Below, piece after piece: positions 18,796-27,245 of a stretch of DNA of 33,245 bases. Made by a program: the position numbers and the translations under genes. The notes beneath the pieces are model-generated. The model did no database searches, was not told the DNA's origin, and saw only the letters and a program-made list of their open reading frames with translations. The stretch spans positions 1-33,245 of the forward strand of contig JALVAK010000024.1 in NCBI GenBank assembly GCA_027011225.1, in the 5' to 3' direction. The DNA comes from Nautiliaceae bacterium (GTDB lineage: Bacteria; Campylobacterota; Campylobacteria; Campylobacterales; Nautiliaceae). Each line of letters starts with the position of its first letter. Position 1 is the stretch's first letter.

Positions 18796-19927
18796 TCTAA
18801 AAAACCAGCTTTTTTATAAATTTGCCTTAGTTGTATTTATTATTATTTTAATATTTGAAGGGGCAATGCTAATTGCCCTTAAAAAATCATTTGATACACA
18901 TCTAAAGGATAAATTAGCGTTAGTAGCAAGTGAAATTAATCCTAAAAACTTCTCTCCAAATGCTTTAATAGAAATACAGCATAAATATAAAATATTTCCT
19001 CTTTTTGTAAAAATAATAAATAATAAATCAAATCTGCCACTAGGATATTCAATAAAAAAAACAAGCAACAAAAAAGAAAAAATTATATCTTTTACTACTA
19101 AAAAAGGAAATTACTTTATAAAAGTATCTACATTTTACTCAACTAATGAAGACAAAATAAAAATAATTAGAACCATTTCCCTTTTAATTTCATTTATAAT
19201 CTTCCTAATTGTACTTATGCTTGGATATAAGTTTATTGATACAATTGTTACTCAAATAGAAATTTCTTTTAAGAAATTAAAAAATTTCAATTCAAATGTA
19301 TCACACGAGCTTAAAACTCCGCTTGCTATTATGAAAAGTGAAATTGAAGTAGCTTTAATGAATGAAGACAAAAAATGTGATAAAACTCTAAACTCTTTAT
19401 TGCAAGAGATAAATTATCTAAACGACATAACAGAAAAACTATTATTTTTAACAAAAAATGACTTAAATAACTGCAAACTAAAAGAAATAGATTTAGAAGA
19501 GCTTATTTTAGAGCTTTTTGAAAAATACTCAAAAAAAATTCATATATCTTTGCATATAAATGAAGATGATGAATATATCATAAAAGGAGATAAAACACTT
19601 CTTAAAATGGCTCTTAGCAACATAATTGAAAATTCAATAAAATACAAAGCCTTAAAAATTGATATTATTCTTAAAAAAACCAAAAATAAAATCATTTTAA
19701 CAATTAAAGATAATGGAATGGGAATCCCAAAAGAAAAACTTCCATTTATCTTTGATGAATTCTATAGAGTCGATGAATCTCATAATAAAGAAATAAAAGG
19801 ATTTGGTCTAGGTCTTAGTATAGTAAAAAATATCCTAAAAGCACACAAGGCAAAAATAAAAGTTAAAAGTGAAAGAGGAGTTGAATTTATTATTGAATTT
19901 CCTCTAAAAGAGCTTTCAAATCATTAG
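18788..19927 (+). CDS. sensor histidine kinase
   Basis: The 379-residue kinase has membrane helices at about 11-31 and 127-147 around a periplasmic sensor of roughly 95 residues. The HisKA box is [16 protein letters not shown] with phospho-acceptor H173, followed by an ATP-binding domain with N box [12 protein letters not shown]1 DNGMGIP, F box FIFDEFYRV and G2 [10 protein letters not shown]. Only about 20 residues separate the second helix from the H box, too short for a normal HAMP linker. It partners the upstream regulator. Its 3' end overlaps the convergent DUF255 gene by 38 bases. Confidence 0.93.
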   Translation: MNNLKNQLFYKFALVVFIIILIFEGAMLIALKKSFDTHLKDKLALVASEINPKNFSPNALIEIQHKYKIFPLFVKIINNKSNLPLGYSIKKTSNKKEKIISFTTKKGNYFIKVSTFYSTNEDKIKIIRTISLLISFIIFLIVLMLGYKFIDTIVTQIEISFKKLKNFNSNVSHELKTPLAIMKSEIEVALMNEDKKCDKTLNSLLQEINYLNDITEKLLFLTKNDLNNCKLKEIDLEELILELFEKYSKKIHISLHINEDDEYIIKGDKTLLKMALSNIIENSIKYKALKIDIILKKTKNKIILTIKDNGMGIPKEKLPFIFDEFYRVDESHNKEIKGFGLGLSIVKNILKAHKAKIKVKSERGVEFIIEFPLKELSNH

Positions 19928-21806
19928 ATTTTCCAAGGCATCTCTCAATTGTACATATCTCAAAATTCTCTCCTTTTTTCCATAAAATATAAGGATAAGA
20001 AAAATTCTCTTTATACAACGGATAGCTTGACTTGATAACATACTCTTTAAATTCTATTTTTAAAAATGCTTTTGTAAGTGTGGCATAAAATAAAGGATAA
20101 TTTTTAATATAAAAACTTCCATTTTCTACAATTTCTTTTGCTTGATTAAAATAATCAAAATTAAATTCTAAAACTGCTAAATCTAAAAAGTCATTAGCTA
20201 AAACACTAAGAGAAGAAGCATAAGAGCTATCAGAATAATCTGCCTTAATAGTTTTAGATTCATTCATATACCACTCTTTATTTTTAAATTTTTTAGCTTC
20301 ATTTATAAGTTTATTTGCTAAATTTAAATACTTTTCTTCATATGTATATTCATAAGCTGTAACTAAGCTAGAGATTAAATAAGCATAATCTTCAAGAAGA
20401 GCTTCTTTTTTTGCATTTTTATTTTTATTATATGAATGATAAAGCTTATCTTTATACATCTCTTCTAGTAGTACTTCAAGAGTTTTAATTGCTTGCTTTT
20501 TATAACTTTCATCAAATTCACTTATTTTAAAAAGTGCTTTTATCATCATAGCATTCCAAGCAGTAATTTTTTTAGTATCAATAAAAGGAAATACTCTTTT
20601 TTTTCTAATATTTTTTAGCACTTCAAGAGCTTCTTTATAATTTTTTGGTCTTTTGCCATTAATTGTAGGATTATTTCTACCATTAAAATTACCATATTTT
20701 TTAATCCCAAAATAGTTTAATAACTCTTCTTTATTATCAAATTTAGAAAATTCTTTTTCTACCTCATCATATTCATATACAAAATATTTACCCTCAACTC
20801 CTTCACTATCAGCATTTGAAGCTGAAAAGAATAATCCATTTTTATCTCTATACCTATGTAGCATTTCATCTATACTTCTTTTTGCTACTTCAAAAAATAA
20901 CTCATTTCCCGTAATCTTATACCATCTAAGATACACCAAAGGAAGATTTGCATTATTATAAAGCATCTTTTCAAAATGAGGTATTTCCCACTTGCTATCA
21001 GTTGAATATCTATAAAAACCACCTTCTATTTGGTCAAATATCCCGCCTTTTGCCATTTTCTCTAACGTTACATCAATAGCTTTTTTTACAGTTTCATTTT
21101 TACTTAGCATATATACATCTATTAGTAAATCAAGCGTAGATTCAAGAGGAAATTTTGGAGCACCTTTTGTCCCTCCATATGTAAAATCAAACTCCTCTTT
21201 TACTTGATTTATAATTTTTTCTAAAACACTTTTATCAATTTTCTCTTTTGGCAAACTTCTATTTTCATTTTCTTTGAAGTACTGCTCAAAATTATTAGCA
21301 ATCTCTTTAATTTTTTGCGGATTATTTTGATAGTCTCTTGCTATTGCTGTTAATATCTCTTTTAACCCCGGTCCAAATTGAGAATAGTGAGGTGGAATAT
21401 ACGTAGCTGCATAAAAAGGCTTTTTATCAGGTGTCATTATAATTGTAAGAGGCCATCCCCCTGCTCTTTTATTCATAAGTTGATATACCTTTTGATAATA
21501 TTTATCAATATCTGGCATCTCTTCTCTATCTACCTTAATTGACACATAATACTTATTTAAAATATCTGCTATTTCTTTATTCTCAAAACTCTCTTTCTCC
21601 ATCACATGACACCAATGACAAGTAGAATAACCAATACTTAAAAATATTAGTTTATTTTCTCTTTTTGCCTTCTCAAATGCTTCCTCACTCCATGGATACC
21701 AGTTTACAGGATTATCTGCATGTTGAAGCAAATAAGGGCTATCTGAATTTACTAAATGATTTGCCATAGTTAATACTCCTAAAATTATTAAAATTATTTT
21801 TTTCAT
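19890..21806 (-). CDS. DUF255 thioredoxin-fold protein (YyaL/SSP411 family)
   Basis: The 638-residue protein combines an N-terminal thioredoxin-like domain with a large six-hairpin-like C-terminal domain. The diagnostic N-terminus is [20 protein letters not shown], followed by [18 protein letters not shown] with the CxxC pair and [16 protein letters not shown]. Substrate and activity are unknown in bacteria. Two starts are possible: ATG 21806, with AAGGA upstream, adds a hydrophobic [15 protein letters not shown] that looks like a signal peptide; ATG 21767, with GGAG eight bases upstream, gives the usual cytoplasmic family N-terminus. I give the longer form. Confidence 0.88.
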   Translation of the reverse strand: MKKIILIILGVLTMANHLVNSDSPYLLQHADNPVNWYPWSEEAFEKAKRENKLIFLSIGYSTCHWCHVMEKESFENKEIADILNKYYVSIKVDREEMPDIDKYYQKVYQLMNKRAGGWPLTIIMTPDKKPFYAATYIPPHYSQFGPGLKEILTAIARDYQNNPQKIKEIANNFEQYFKENENRSLPKEKIDKSVLEKIINQVKEEFDFTYGGTKGAPKFPLESTLDLLIDVYMLSKNETVKKAIDVTLEKMAKGGIFDQIEGGFYRYSTDSKWEIPHFEKMLYNNANLPLVYLRWYKITGNELFFEVAKRSIDEMLHRYRDKNGLFFSASNADSEGVEGKYFVYEYDEVEKEFSKFDNKEELLNYFGIKKYGNFNGRNNPTINGKRPKNYKEALEVLKNIRKKRVFPFIDTKKITAWNAMMIKALFKISEFDESYKKQAIKTLEVLLEEMYKDKLYHSYNKNKNAKKEALLEDYAYLISSLVTAYEYTYEEKYLNLANKLINEAKKFKNKEWYMNESKTIKADYSDSSYASSLSVLANDFLDLAVLEFNFDYFNQAKEIVENGSFYIKNYPLFYATLTKAFLKIEFKEYVIKSSYPLYKENFSYPYILWKKGENFEICTIERCLGKSNDLKALLEEIQ

Positions 21807-21846
21807 TTTTATCCTTATATCAAAAAAGATATATTTTGTCTAATTT

Positions 21847-21855
21847 TGCTATAAT
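21847..21855 (+). promoter_or_regulatory. extended -10 promoter of the structured leader and SagB-like gene
   Basis: TGCTATAAT at 21848-21855 gives an extended -10, predicting transcription start near 21860-21864, at the 5' edge of the long closing stem of the candidate RNA. No good -35 is seen at the 17-base distance. Confidence 0.65.
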
Positions 21856-21858
21856 AGA

Positions 21859-21994
21859 TACTGACTAAATAAAGCGAAACAATTGCAAATTTTAGCTAAA
21901 TAAAGGCGTTTAAAAAAGCATTTCGTCTCTTGTGAGTTAATGCTTTTTAGCTTTTATTTAGCGTTAAACTCTTGTTGAGTGTATTTAGTCAGTA
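21859..21994 (+). ncRNA. candidate structured RNA or mRNA leader upstream of the SagB-like gene
   Basis: Nested inverted repeats fold this segment almost end to end. A closing stem pairs 21859-21871 with 21982-21994 (13 bp, ACTGACTAAATA arms). A terminal stem pairs 21895-21907 with 21950-21962 (13 bp, two GU at most) and continues, after a small internal loop, as 21913-21922 with 21939-21948 (10 bp). Between the stems is an asymmetric bubble of 23 and 19 bases, whose 3' side has a small hairpin (21968-21971 with 21977-21980). The order closing stem, bubble with 3' hairpin, long terminal stem resembles 6S RNA, but it is shorter (about 135 rather than about 180 bases). No terminator precedes the downstream gene, so it may be a leader or cleaved from the mRNA. 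No known riboswitch motif was recognised. Confidence 0.55.
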
Positions 21995-22016
21995 ATTTAT
22001 AATTAAAAGGTCAATA

Positions 22017-23456
22017 ATGCTTGCTAAAATATTACACGAAAGAACAAAACACTATCCAAATAAATTTGCAAAATCTTTAGGGTATTTAGATTGGGAAAAT
22101 CAGCCAAGCTATTATAAAGAATACTTAGCACCAAAAATAGAGCTTGATTATTTTGATATAAACTTGCCATATGAGAGATTATACACTAAAAATTTTCCTT
22201 TTGATATAAATTTAAAAACAATAGGCACACTTCTTAAAAACTCGCTTGCTATAAATGCAATTAAAAGATTATATACTTCTCAATGGGAAGTTAGAGTAAA
22301 TCCCTCAAGCGGCAATCTACATCCAGAAGAGACTTATATAATTTTTGAAAATAAAATAACTCATTTTAATGTAAGAGATTTTTCTCTTGAAATTTTAGGA
22401 GAAGCTGATAAAGAAATTATTAAAAATGGAATAGTTGTTATTTTTGGCACTATTCCACTTAGAGAAGCGTGGAAATATGGTGAGAGAGCTCTTAGATATT
22501 GCCTTCTTGATAGTGGGCATGCAATTGCAAGTATGGCTTTTAGTGCAAATTTGCTTGGATTTAATATTACTAAAATAGAGCATTTCCCATTTAAAAAATT
22601 AGAAAATAAAACTGCGCCAAATGAAGAAGAATATATTGAAAATGCTTTTGTTTTGCATAATAAAGAGTTTGAATTAAATATTGATGAATTTTTAAATACT
22701 CCTTTAAATCTAAAAGCCCTGCCACTTGCAAAAGATTCTATAAGATGGGAAGTTGTGTATGAACTTTTTGAGAGTTTCGAAAAAGAAGAATATTCACCAA
22801 AATTTATAAATGAAAAAATAACTTTTCTTCCATCAAAGTTTAATGCTGAAGAGATTATTCAAAATAGAAGAAGCGCTCTAGGCTACATTCCAGAATTTAT
22901 TGATAAAAAAGAGCTTCTTGATATGCTTGATAAAACTCTCCCTAGAAACATACCCCCATTTAATACTAATGCTCACTTTAACAATATTGATATAGTTATG
23001 TTTATAAATAGAGTAAACGGGCTTGAGAGTGGGATATATTACTATTCAAGAAACAATTTACTAAAACATAATTTTACTCAAATTGAAGATAGATTGTATC
23101 TAATTGAAAAAGGAGACTTTAGCGAAGCTTCTAAATTTATAAATTGTACTCAAGATTTAGGTAAATTTAGCAGTGTTTCTTTTTCATTTGTAGCAGATTT
23201 TGAAAGAATTACTAAAAATTATCATTACAAATTAACTCTTGAAGAAGCTGGCATGGTAGGACATATTTTATATCTTGAAGCTGAAGCTAAAGGTATTAGA
23301 GGCTGTGGAATTGGATGTTTTTTTGATGATTTAATTAATAATGAAATACTAGATGGGAAACTCCAAGCAGTTTATGATTTTACGATAGGAATACCTCTTA
23401 TGGATGAGAGAATAATAAAAATAAATCCAAAAGAAGCCAAAAACTATATTAGCTAA
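22017..23456 (+). CDS. SagB/ThcOx-type nitroreductase-family protein with two domains
   Basis: The 479-residue protein contains two FMN-dependent nitroreductase-like halves. The first (about 65-230) has VNPSSGNLHPEETYIIF and GERALRYCLLDSGHAIASMAF, both typical of SagB-type dehydrogenases. The second (about 260-479) has IIQNRRSALGYIP and LTLEEAGMVGHILYLEAEAKGIRGCGIGCFFD. SagB homologues oxidise azolines in peptide-toxin pathways, but many stand-alone copies have no peptide partner, and no YcaO or precursor gene is in this window. The substrate is unknown. The start ATG has AAAAGG six bases upstream, 22 bases after the candidate structured RNA. Confidence 0.8.
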   Translation: MLAKILHERTKHYPNKFAKSLGYLDWENQPSYYKEYLAPKIELDYFDINLPYERLYTKNFPFDINLKTIGTLLKNSLAINAIKRLYTSQWEVRVNPSSGNLHPEETYIIFENKITHFNVRDFSLEILGEADKEIIKNGIVVIFGTIPLREAWKYGERALRYCLLDSGHAIASMAFSANLLGFNITKIEHFPFKKLENKTAPNEEEYIENAFVLHNKEFELNIDEFLNTPLNLKALPLAKDSIRWEVVYELFESFEKEEYSPKFINEKITFLPSKFNAEEIIQNRRSALGYIPEFIDKKELLDMLDKTLPRNIPPFNTNAHFNNIDIVMFINRVNGLESGIYYYSRNNLLKHNFTQIEDRLYLIEKGDFSEASKFINCTQDLGKFSSVSFSFVADFERITKNYHYKLTLEEAGMVGHILYLEAEAKGIRGCGIGCFFDDLINNEILDGKLQAVYDFTIGIPLMDERIIKINPKEAKNYIS

Positions 23457-23946
23457 GGCTTCTGTATATATCTATTTCTCTTTGAATAGATTTCATTGCT
23501 CTTTCAATATGTCTTAAATACTTTCTAATTCTCTCTTCATGAAGTTTTTTCTTCTCTTCTAATTCAAACTCTTTTTTTACTAAATCATTTTCTTCAATTA
23601 CTAAATTTTGATACTTTTCTTTAAGCTCTTGTATTCTTTTTTTTCTTTCATTAAGCTCTTCAACTAATCTTTTTCTATCACGCTCTAGCATCTCTATTTC
23701 TCTATCAGTTTCAGCTTCAAGCGTTTTCATCTCTATTCTTTTTAGATGATTTCTGATATCTTTTATTCTTGCTTCATGCTCTTTTATTTCTCTTTTAATA
23801 GCAATCATTTCATCTTCAATTTCTTGAAGTCTTTTTTTTATTGGCTCAAGCTCTTTTTCAATTTCTGCTAATTTTTTCTTTTCTTTTTCTAATGCTTTTT
23901 TAAATTTTCCTACACTAACTTCAATATCTTGTACAAATTGCTCCAT
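23449..23946 (-). CDS. small coiled-coil protein of unknown function
   Basis: Almost the entire 165-residue sequence is predicted coiled coil: long runs of Lys/Glu/Arg with heptad-spaced Leu, Ile and Met, for example KKRLQEIEDEMIAIKREI and EMLERDRKRLVEELNERKKR. It has no signal peptide, membrane segment, cysteine or enzymatic motif. The ribosome site AGGAGG and a perfect TTGACA-17-TATAAT promoter suggest high expression. It may be a cytoplasmic structural, bundling or RNA-binding-type protein; no family name can be given. It overlaps the SagB-like gene at the 3' end by eight bases. Confidence 0.8.
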   Translation of the reverse strand: MEQFVQDIEVSVGKFKKALEKEKKKLAEIEKELEPIKKRLQEIEDEMIAIKREIKEHEARIKDIRNHLKRIEMKTLEAETDREIEMLERDRKRLVEELNERKKRIQELKEKYQNLVIEENDLVKKEFELEEKKKLHEERIRKYLRHIERAMKSIQREIDIYRSLS

Positions 23947-23967
23947 GTACCCCTCCTGTTTTTTAAA

Positions 23968-23996
23968 ATTATACCTTTTATCAAAAAAATTGTCAA
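23968..23996 (-). promoter_or_regulatory. consensus sigma70 promoter of the coiled-coil gene
   Basis: On the minus strand TTGACA (23996-23991) and TATAAT (23973-23968) are separated by exactly 17 bases, a full match to the bacterial sigma70 consensus. It sits 22 bases before the gene's start. Most other promoters in this window show no -35. Confidence 0.85.
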
Positions 23997-24042
23997 CAAC
24001 ACACTCAAGTTTTTTGAAAACAAATGATAAAATTACTAATAA

Positions 24043-24074
24043 GGGGTCAAAGACTATTTGAAGATAGTGACCCC
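24043..24074 (-). terminator. hairpin at the 3' end of the SRP RNA, possible terminator
   Basis: Outer arms GGGGTCA (24043-24049) and TGACCCC (24068-24074), with inner arms ACTAT (24053-24057) and ATAGT (24064-24068), form a strong hairpin. It lies just after the SRP RNA in its transcription direction and shares bases with the last arm of its closing stem. The downstream minus-strand sequence is only moderately T-rich, so termination rather than processing is uncertain. Confidence 0.4.
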
Positions 24075-24165
24075 AGAAACCTGCGGCACAGGGTGATAGG
24101 AGGTGCTCTGCTCCCTTCCGGGCCTGAAGCGTTGCCTCCTACCACCCTTGCACAGGGCTGGGGCA
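24068..24165 (-). ncRNA. ffs: signal recognition particle RNA (4.5S, ffs)
   Basis: Read on the minus strand the segment contains the conserved SRP helix-8 region GCTTCAGGCCCGGAAGGGAG with the GGAA tetraloop and bulge. A 14-bp stem pairs AGGGTGGTAGGAGG with CCTCCTATCACCCT, and the ends pair as GCCCCAG with CTGGGGT. The RNA is about 98 bases long, the short bacterial form without Alu domain, and binds Ffh for co-translational membrane targeting. Its GC content stands out strongly from the flanks. The exact 3' end is uncertain. Confidence 0.92.
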
Positions 24166-24170
24166 TTGGA

Positions 24171-24176
24171 ATTATA
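24171..24176 (-). promoter_or_regulatory. SRP RNA promoter -10
   Basis: TATAAT on the minus strand (24176-24171) lies six bases before the predicted 5' end of the SRP RNA near 24165. No -35 consensus is found. The interval to the mscS stop at 24373 is AT-rich and appears to hold no gene. Confidence 0.6.
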
Positions 24177-24372
24177 CCATAATTTTTAAAATAAGTTACT
24201 ATTTGTATTAAAATAACTTCACCTACACCCAACTACCCATAAACAATCACAAAAAATGCAAATTTTTATCTAAAAAACATAAACCACTTTAGAGAAATTA
24301 ACGCTTTTTATCCGCTAATAACTCAAAACTCCTTTTATCCACTTCCTCATCCCTTCTTCTCTCTTATTCACA

Positions 24373-25326
24373 CTACCCATCTTCCTTCTTTATCCTCACT
24401 TCAAAAGGAACAGAATCTTTAATATGTAAATCATGTTGAGGAAAAGGTATTCCAATACCAGCTTCATTTAAAGCATTGTAAATCATTTTTAAAAACTCAC
24501 TTCTTGTTCTTCTTGGTCTTTTAGCATATTCACCTCTAACCCATACAAACAGCTCAAAATTAAGTGAGCTATCACCCATTTCAATAAACACAACTCTTGG
24601 ATTAACATCATATTTACTGCTATTTTTAATATAAGGAAGATTTGATTTTTCAAGAGCTTTTAAAATAACTTTTTCCACTTTATCAATATCACTTCCATAT
24701 TCAACTCCAAAAGGCACTCTAAACCTTACAATATCATCTCCTAAAGTCCAGTTTACTACATTATTTTGAATAAATGCCTGATTTGGAACAATAAGATTAA
24801 TATTATCATTTGTCCTTATAATAGTTGAGCGCATAGATATATCAACAACTTCTCCTCTTGTATTTTCATCTATTTGAATATAATCTCCTACTTTTATAGT
24901 TTTTTCAAACATCATAATAATACCGCTGACAAAGTTGCTGACTATATTTTGAAGACCAAATCCAATACCAACAGAAAGAGCTCCAGCAATAATAGCAAGA
25001 GAGCTTAAATCAAGACCTACTGATTTTAAAGCAATTAAAAAAGAAAGAGTCAAAAGTACATAATATCCTATATTTGCTAACAATGTTGCAGTAGAGTATG
25101 AGAGATTATATTTTTTCCTCAATTTATAAATCATAAATTTATAATACTTACCTACAATCCACCCAATAACTATTACAAATACAAATATGAAAAAATTTGC
25201 AGGAGTAATAACACTATCTCCCATCTTAAAAAGTGGATAATTTAGTATTTTTAAAATACTGCTAGATACATAATCTTTTACGCTAGCAAAAAGAAAATCA
25301 AATAAAAAGATAACTAAATATCTCAA
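24373..25326 (-). CDS. MscS-family small-conductance mechanosensitive channel
   Basis: The 317-residue protein has about four N-terminal hydrophobic segments, the pore-lining TM3 LSSLAIIAGALSVGIGFGLQNIVSNFVSG with its Gly/Ala pattern, and the cytoplasmic beta domain DYIQIDENTRGEVVDISMRST..LIVPN. It has the core MscS length with a modest N-terminal extension. MscS channels open under membrane tension to release solutes on osmotic downshock. The gene overlaps the ClC gene upstream by four bases. Confidence 0.93.
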   Translation of the reverse strand: MRYLVIFLFDFLFASVKDYVSSSILKILNYPLFKMGDSVITPANFFIFVFVIVIGWIVGKYYKFMIYKLRKKYNLSYSTATLLANIGYYVLLTLSFLIALKSVGLDLSSLAIIAGALSVGIGFGLQNIVSNFVSGIIMMFEKTIKVGDYIQIDENTRGEVVDISMRSTIIRTNDNINLIVPNQAFIQNNVVNWTLGDDIVRFRVPFGVEYGSDIDKVEKVILKALEKSNLPYIKNSSKYDVNPRVVFIEMGDSSLNFELFVWVRGEYAKRPRRTRSEFLKMIYNALNEAGIGIPFPQHDLHIKDSVPFEVRIKKEDG

Positions 25327-26585
25327 CCACTAACTCCTAATTTAAAATGAAGTTTATGAAGCTCAAATTTTAAACTAATTAAATAACTAACTATCGTAAC
25401 CATAATAGCAGTTGGCACTATTACATTATAATCATATGTAATTTCAAGTGCCACTACAACGGCTGTAAGAGGCAATTTCATATTAACACCCATAAAAACG
25501 GCAGCTCCTATTGCTGCAAAATAAAAAGGCTCTACATTTATTCCATACATACTTAACAATTCTCCAAATCCATACCCAACAAGCGCTCCAATACTCATAA
25601 GTGCAATAAATATCCCTCCAACTGCATTTGCATAAATTGAAACAGCTGTAGCAATAATTCTTAATACAATAATTAAAAAAATCAAACTAAAAGACAAATG
25701 AAATTTACCATTTATTAAATATTCTACCACTTCATGACCACTAAAAGCTGCAAATGGAGAAATTAAAAGAATCATTCCTATAATAACACCCCCAGTTAAG
25801 CCAAAAATATAATTTTTGTATTTTTGAAATTTTTCGCTTATTTTAAAATTTAAAAATTTAAGAACTTTATTTTTTAACCACAGATAAAAATAAATATAAA
25901 ATGTAATAATTGGAATAAAAAGCAAAGAAGCAAAAATATATCTATACTCTAAAAATTTACCAATTGAATATTTAAAAATTAACGGCTCTAAAAAATAAAA
26001 CGCTACACTAAATCCAAGTGCTCCTGCAATAATCAAATATCCAACATAATCTCTAACAAAATTATAAGCAATATTCTCAATTGCAAACATAATACCTGTT
26101 ACAGGAGAGACAAATATAGCTGCAATCCCACTACTAGCGCCTATACTAATACTAACTCTTAACAAATCTTTTGGCAACTTAAAAATAGGATGAAGTTTTG
26201 AAGCTATCATTGCTCCAATAGCAGCTGATGGACCTTCATTCCCTACAGCAAAACCACTTGCAAGAGATAAAGATGAAGCAATTATTTTTAAAATTAAATC
26301 TTTAAATCCAAAAACAAGTCTGTTTTGAATAACAGCCTCTGCTATCTCACCTACCCCATATTCTTTTACACTCTCACTAATTGATATTAAAAAATTTACT
26401 ATTAAAATGCTAACAACTGGAACTAAGACAACATACCATGCAGGCAATTTACTAATACTCTCTATTGGGTCACCAAAAAATAAAACGTGTTTTAGAAATT
26501 CTGTTAAAAGACCATAAATTACTATAAAAATTCCTGTAATTATTCCAGTAACAATTGATAAAAATAATAAATTTCTAATTTGCAT
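25323..26585 (-). CDS. ClC-family chloride channel or transporter
   Basis: The 420-residue protein has ten or more hydrophobic segments and ClC motifs: GFAVGNEGPSAAIGAMIAS, the GxEGP filter with the gating glutamate but Asn replacing Arg, and FMGVNMKLPLTAVVVALEITYDY near the C-terminus. The GSGIP motif is altered to GVGEIAE, so chloride selectivity cannot be assumed. No CBS domains follow. It abuts marC and overlaps mscS, giving a membrane-transport operon. Confidence 0.85.
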   Translation of the reverse strand: MQIRNLLFLSIVTGIITGIFIVIYGLLTEFLKHVLFFGDPIESISKLPAWYVVLVPVVSILIVNFLISISESVKEYGVGEIAEAVIQNRLVFGFKDLILKIIASSLSLASGFAVGNEGPSAAIGAMIASKLHPIFKLPKDLLRVSISIGASSGIAAIFVSPVTGIMFAIENIAYNFVRDYVGYLIIAGALGFSVAFYFLEPLIFKYSIGKFLEYRYIFASLLFIPIITFYIYFYLWLKNKVLKFLNFKISEKFQKYKNYIFGLTGGVIIGMILLISPFAAFSGHEVVEYLINGKFHLSFSLIFLIIVLRIIATAVSIYANAVGGIFIALMSIGALVGYGFGELLSMYGINVEPFYFAAIGAAVFMGVNMKLPLTAVVVALEITYDYNVIVPTAIMVTIVSYLISLKFELHKLHFKLGVSG

Positions 26586-27203
26586 TTACGAGCCTATCCA
26601 TAAAGCTTTTATTCCCGATACTAAAAATAAAAATGCAATAGCCCCAATTATAAGCCCCATAATCCTAGTAGTTATTTTAAGCCCATTCACTCCTAAGAGT
26701 TTAGATATAAAAACTGCATTTTTAAGAGTAATATAAACAATAAATGTAGATAAAACAATAGCAATTAATAAAGCAATCTTATCTTGAATACTTTTAGCTT
26801 TTTCGCTTAAAATAATTATAGTAGTAATAACTCCTGGTCCAAAAAGTATAGGAATACCAAGCGGAATAATAGCAACATCATCTTTTTTAGTAGCGGCAAT
26901 ATGCTCCTCTTTAGTAGAATTAGTTGGAGCGATTTCCTTACCTTGAATCATGTTAAGAGAAATTATAAGCAATACTACTCCACCTATTGCTTTAATAGAA
27001 GGAATATTTATACCAAATAATTTTAAAATAATGCCTCCACAAAGCGCAGTAATAATACTAGCAATCAAAACTGTTAAAGATGCTTTTTTAGAAACATCTG
27101 GAATTTCAGAATATTTAACAAGAGAAAGCATAATAGCAGCTGCAGCAATTGGATTTAATATAGTAACTAAAGAAATAGTATCAAAAAGAATTTCTTTAAT
27201 CAT
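26586..27203 (-). CDS. MarC-family integral membrane protein
   Basis: The 205-residue protein has six hydrophobic segments and the UPF0056/MarC pattern: SLVTILNPIAAAAIMLSL at the start, IPLGIPILFGPGVITTIIILSEKA in the centre and GVNGLKITTRIMGLIIGAIAFLFLVSGIK at the end. MarC was named for antibiotic resistance, but that role is not supported; its function is unknown. It is the first gene of the marC-clC-mscS group and starts one base before clC, with a TATAAT promoter at 27222-27227. Confidence 0.88.
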   Translation of the reverse strand: MIKEILFDTISLVTILNPIAAAAIMLSLVKYSEIPDVSKKASLTVLIASIITALCGGIILKLFGINIPSIKAIGGVVLLIISLNMIQGKEIAPTNSTKEEHIAATKKDDVAIIPLGIPILFGPGVITTIIILSEKAKSIQDKIALLIAIVLSTFIVYITLKNAVFISKLLGVNGLKITTRIMGLIIGAIAFLFLVSGIKALWIGS

Positions 27204-27206
27204 AAG

Positions 27207-27227
27207 TTGCCTTTTTAGGCAATTATA
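27207..27227 (-). promoter_or_regulatory. marC promoter with a hairpin over the Shine-Dalgarno
   Basis: Minus-strand TATAAT at 27227-27222 is followed by a small inverted repeat (TTGCCT 27222-27217 and AGGCAA 27212-27207). The AAGG that would pair with 16S rRNA lies in the loop and 3' arm, only four bases before ATG 27203, so the hairpin may influence translation. Confidence 0.4.
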
Positions 27228-27245
27228 ACAAAAAAGAAAAAAAGA

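Noticed and set aside
24047-24232. 61-codon minus-strand open frame
   Set aside because: It is the coding-strand reading of the SRP RNA; its GC-rich codons come from conserved RNA helices.
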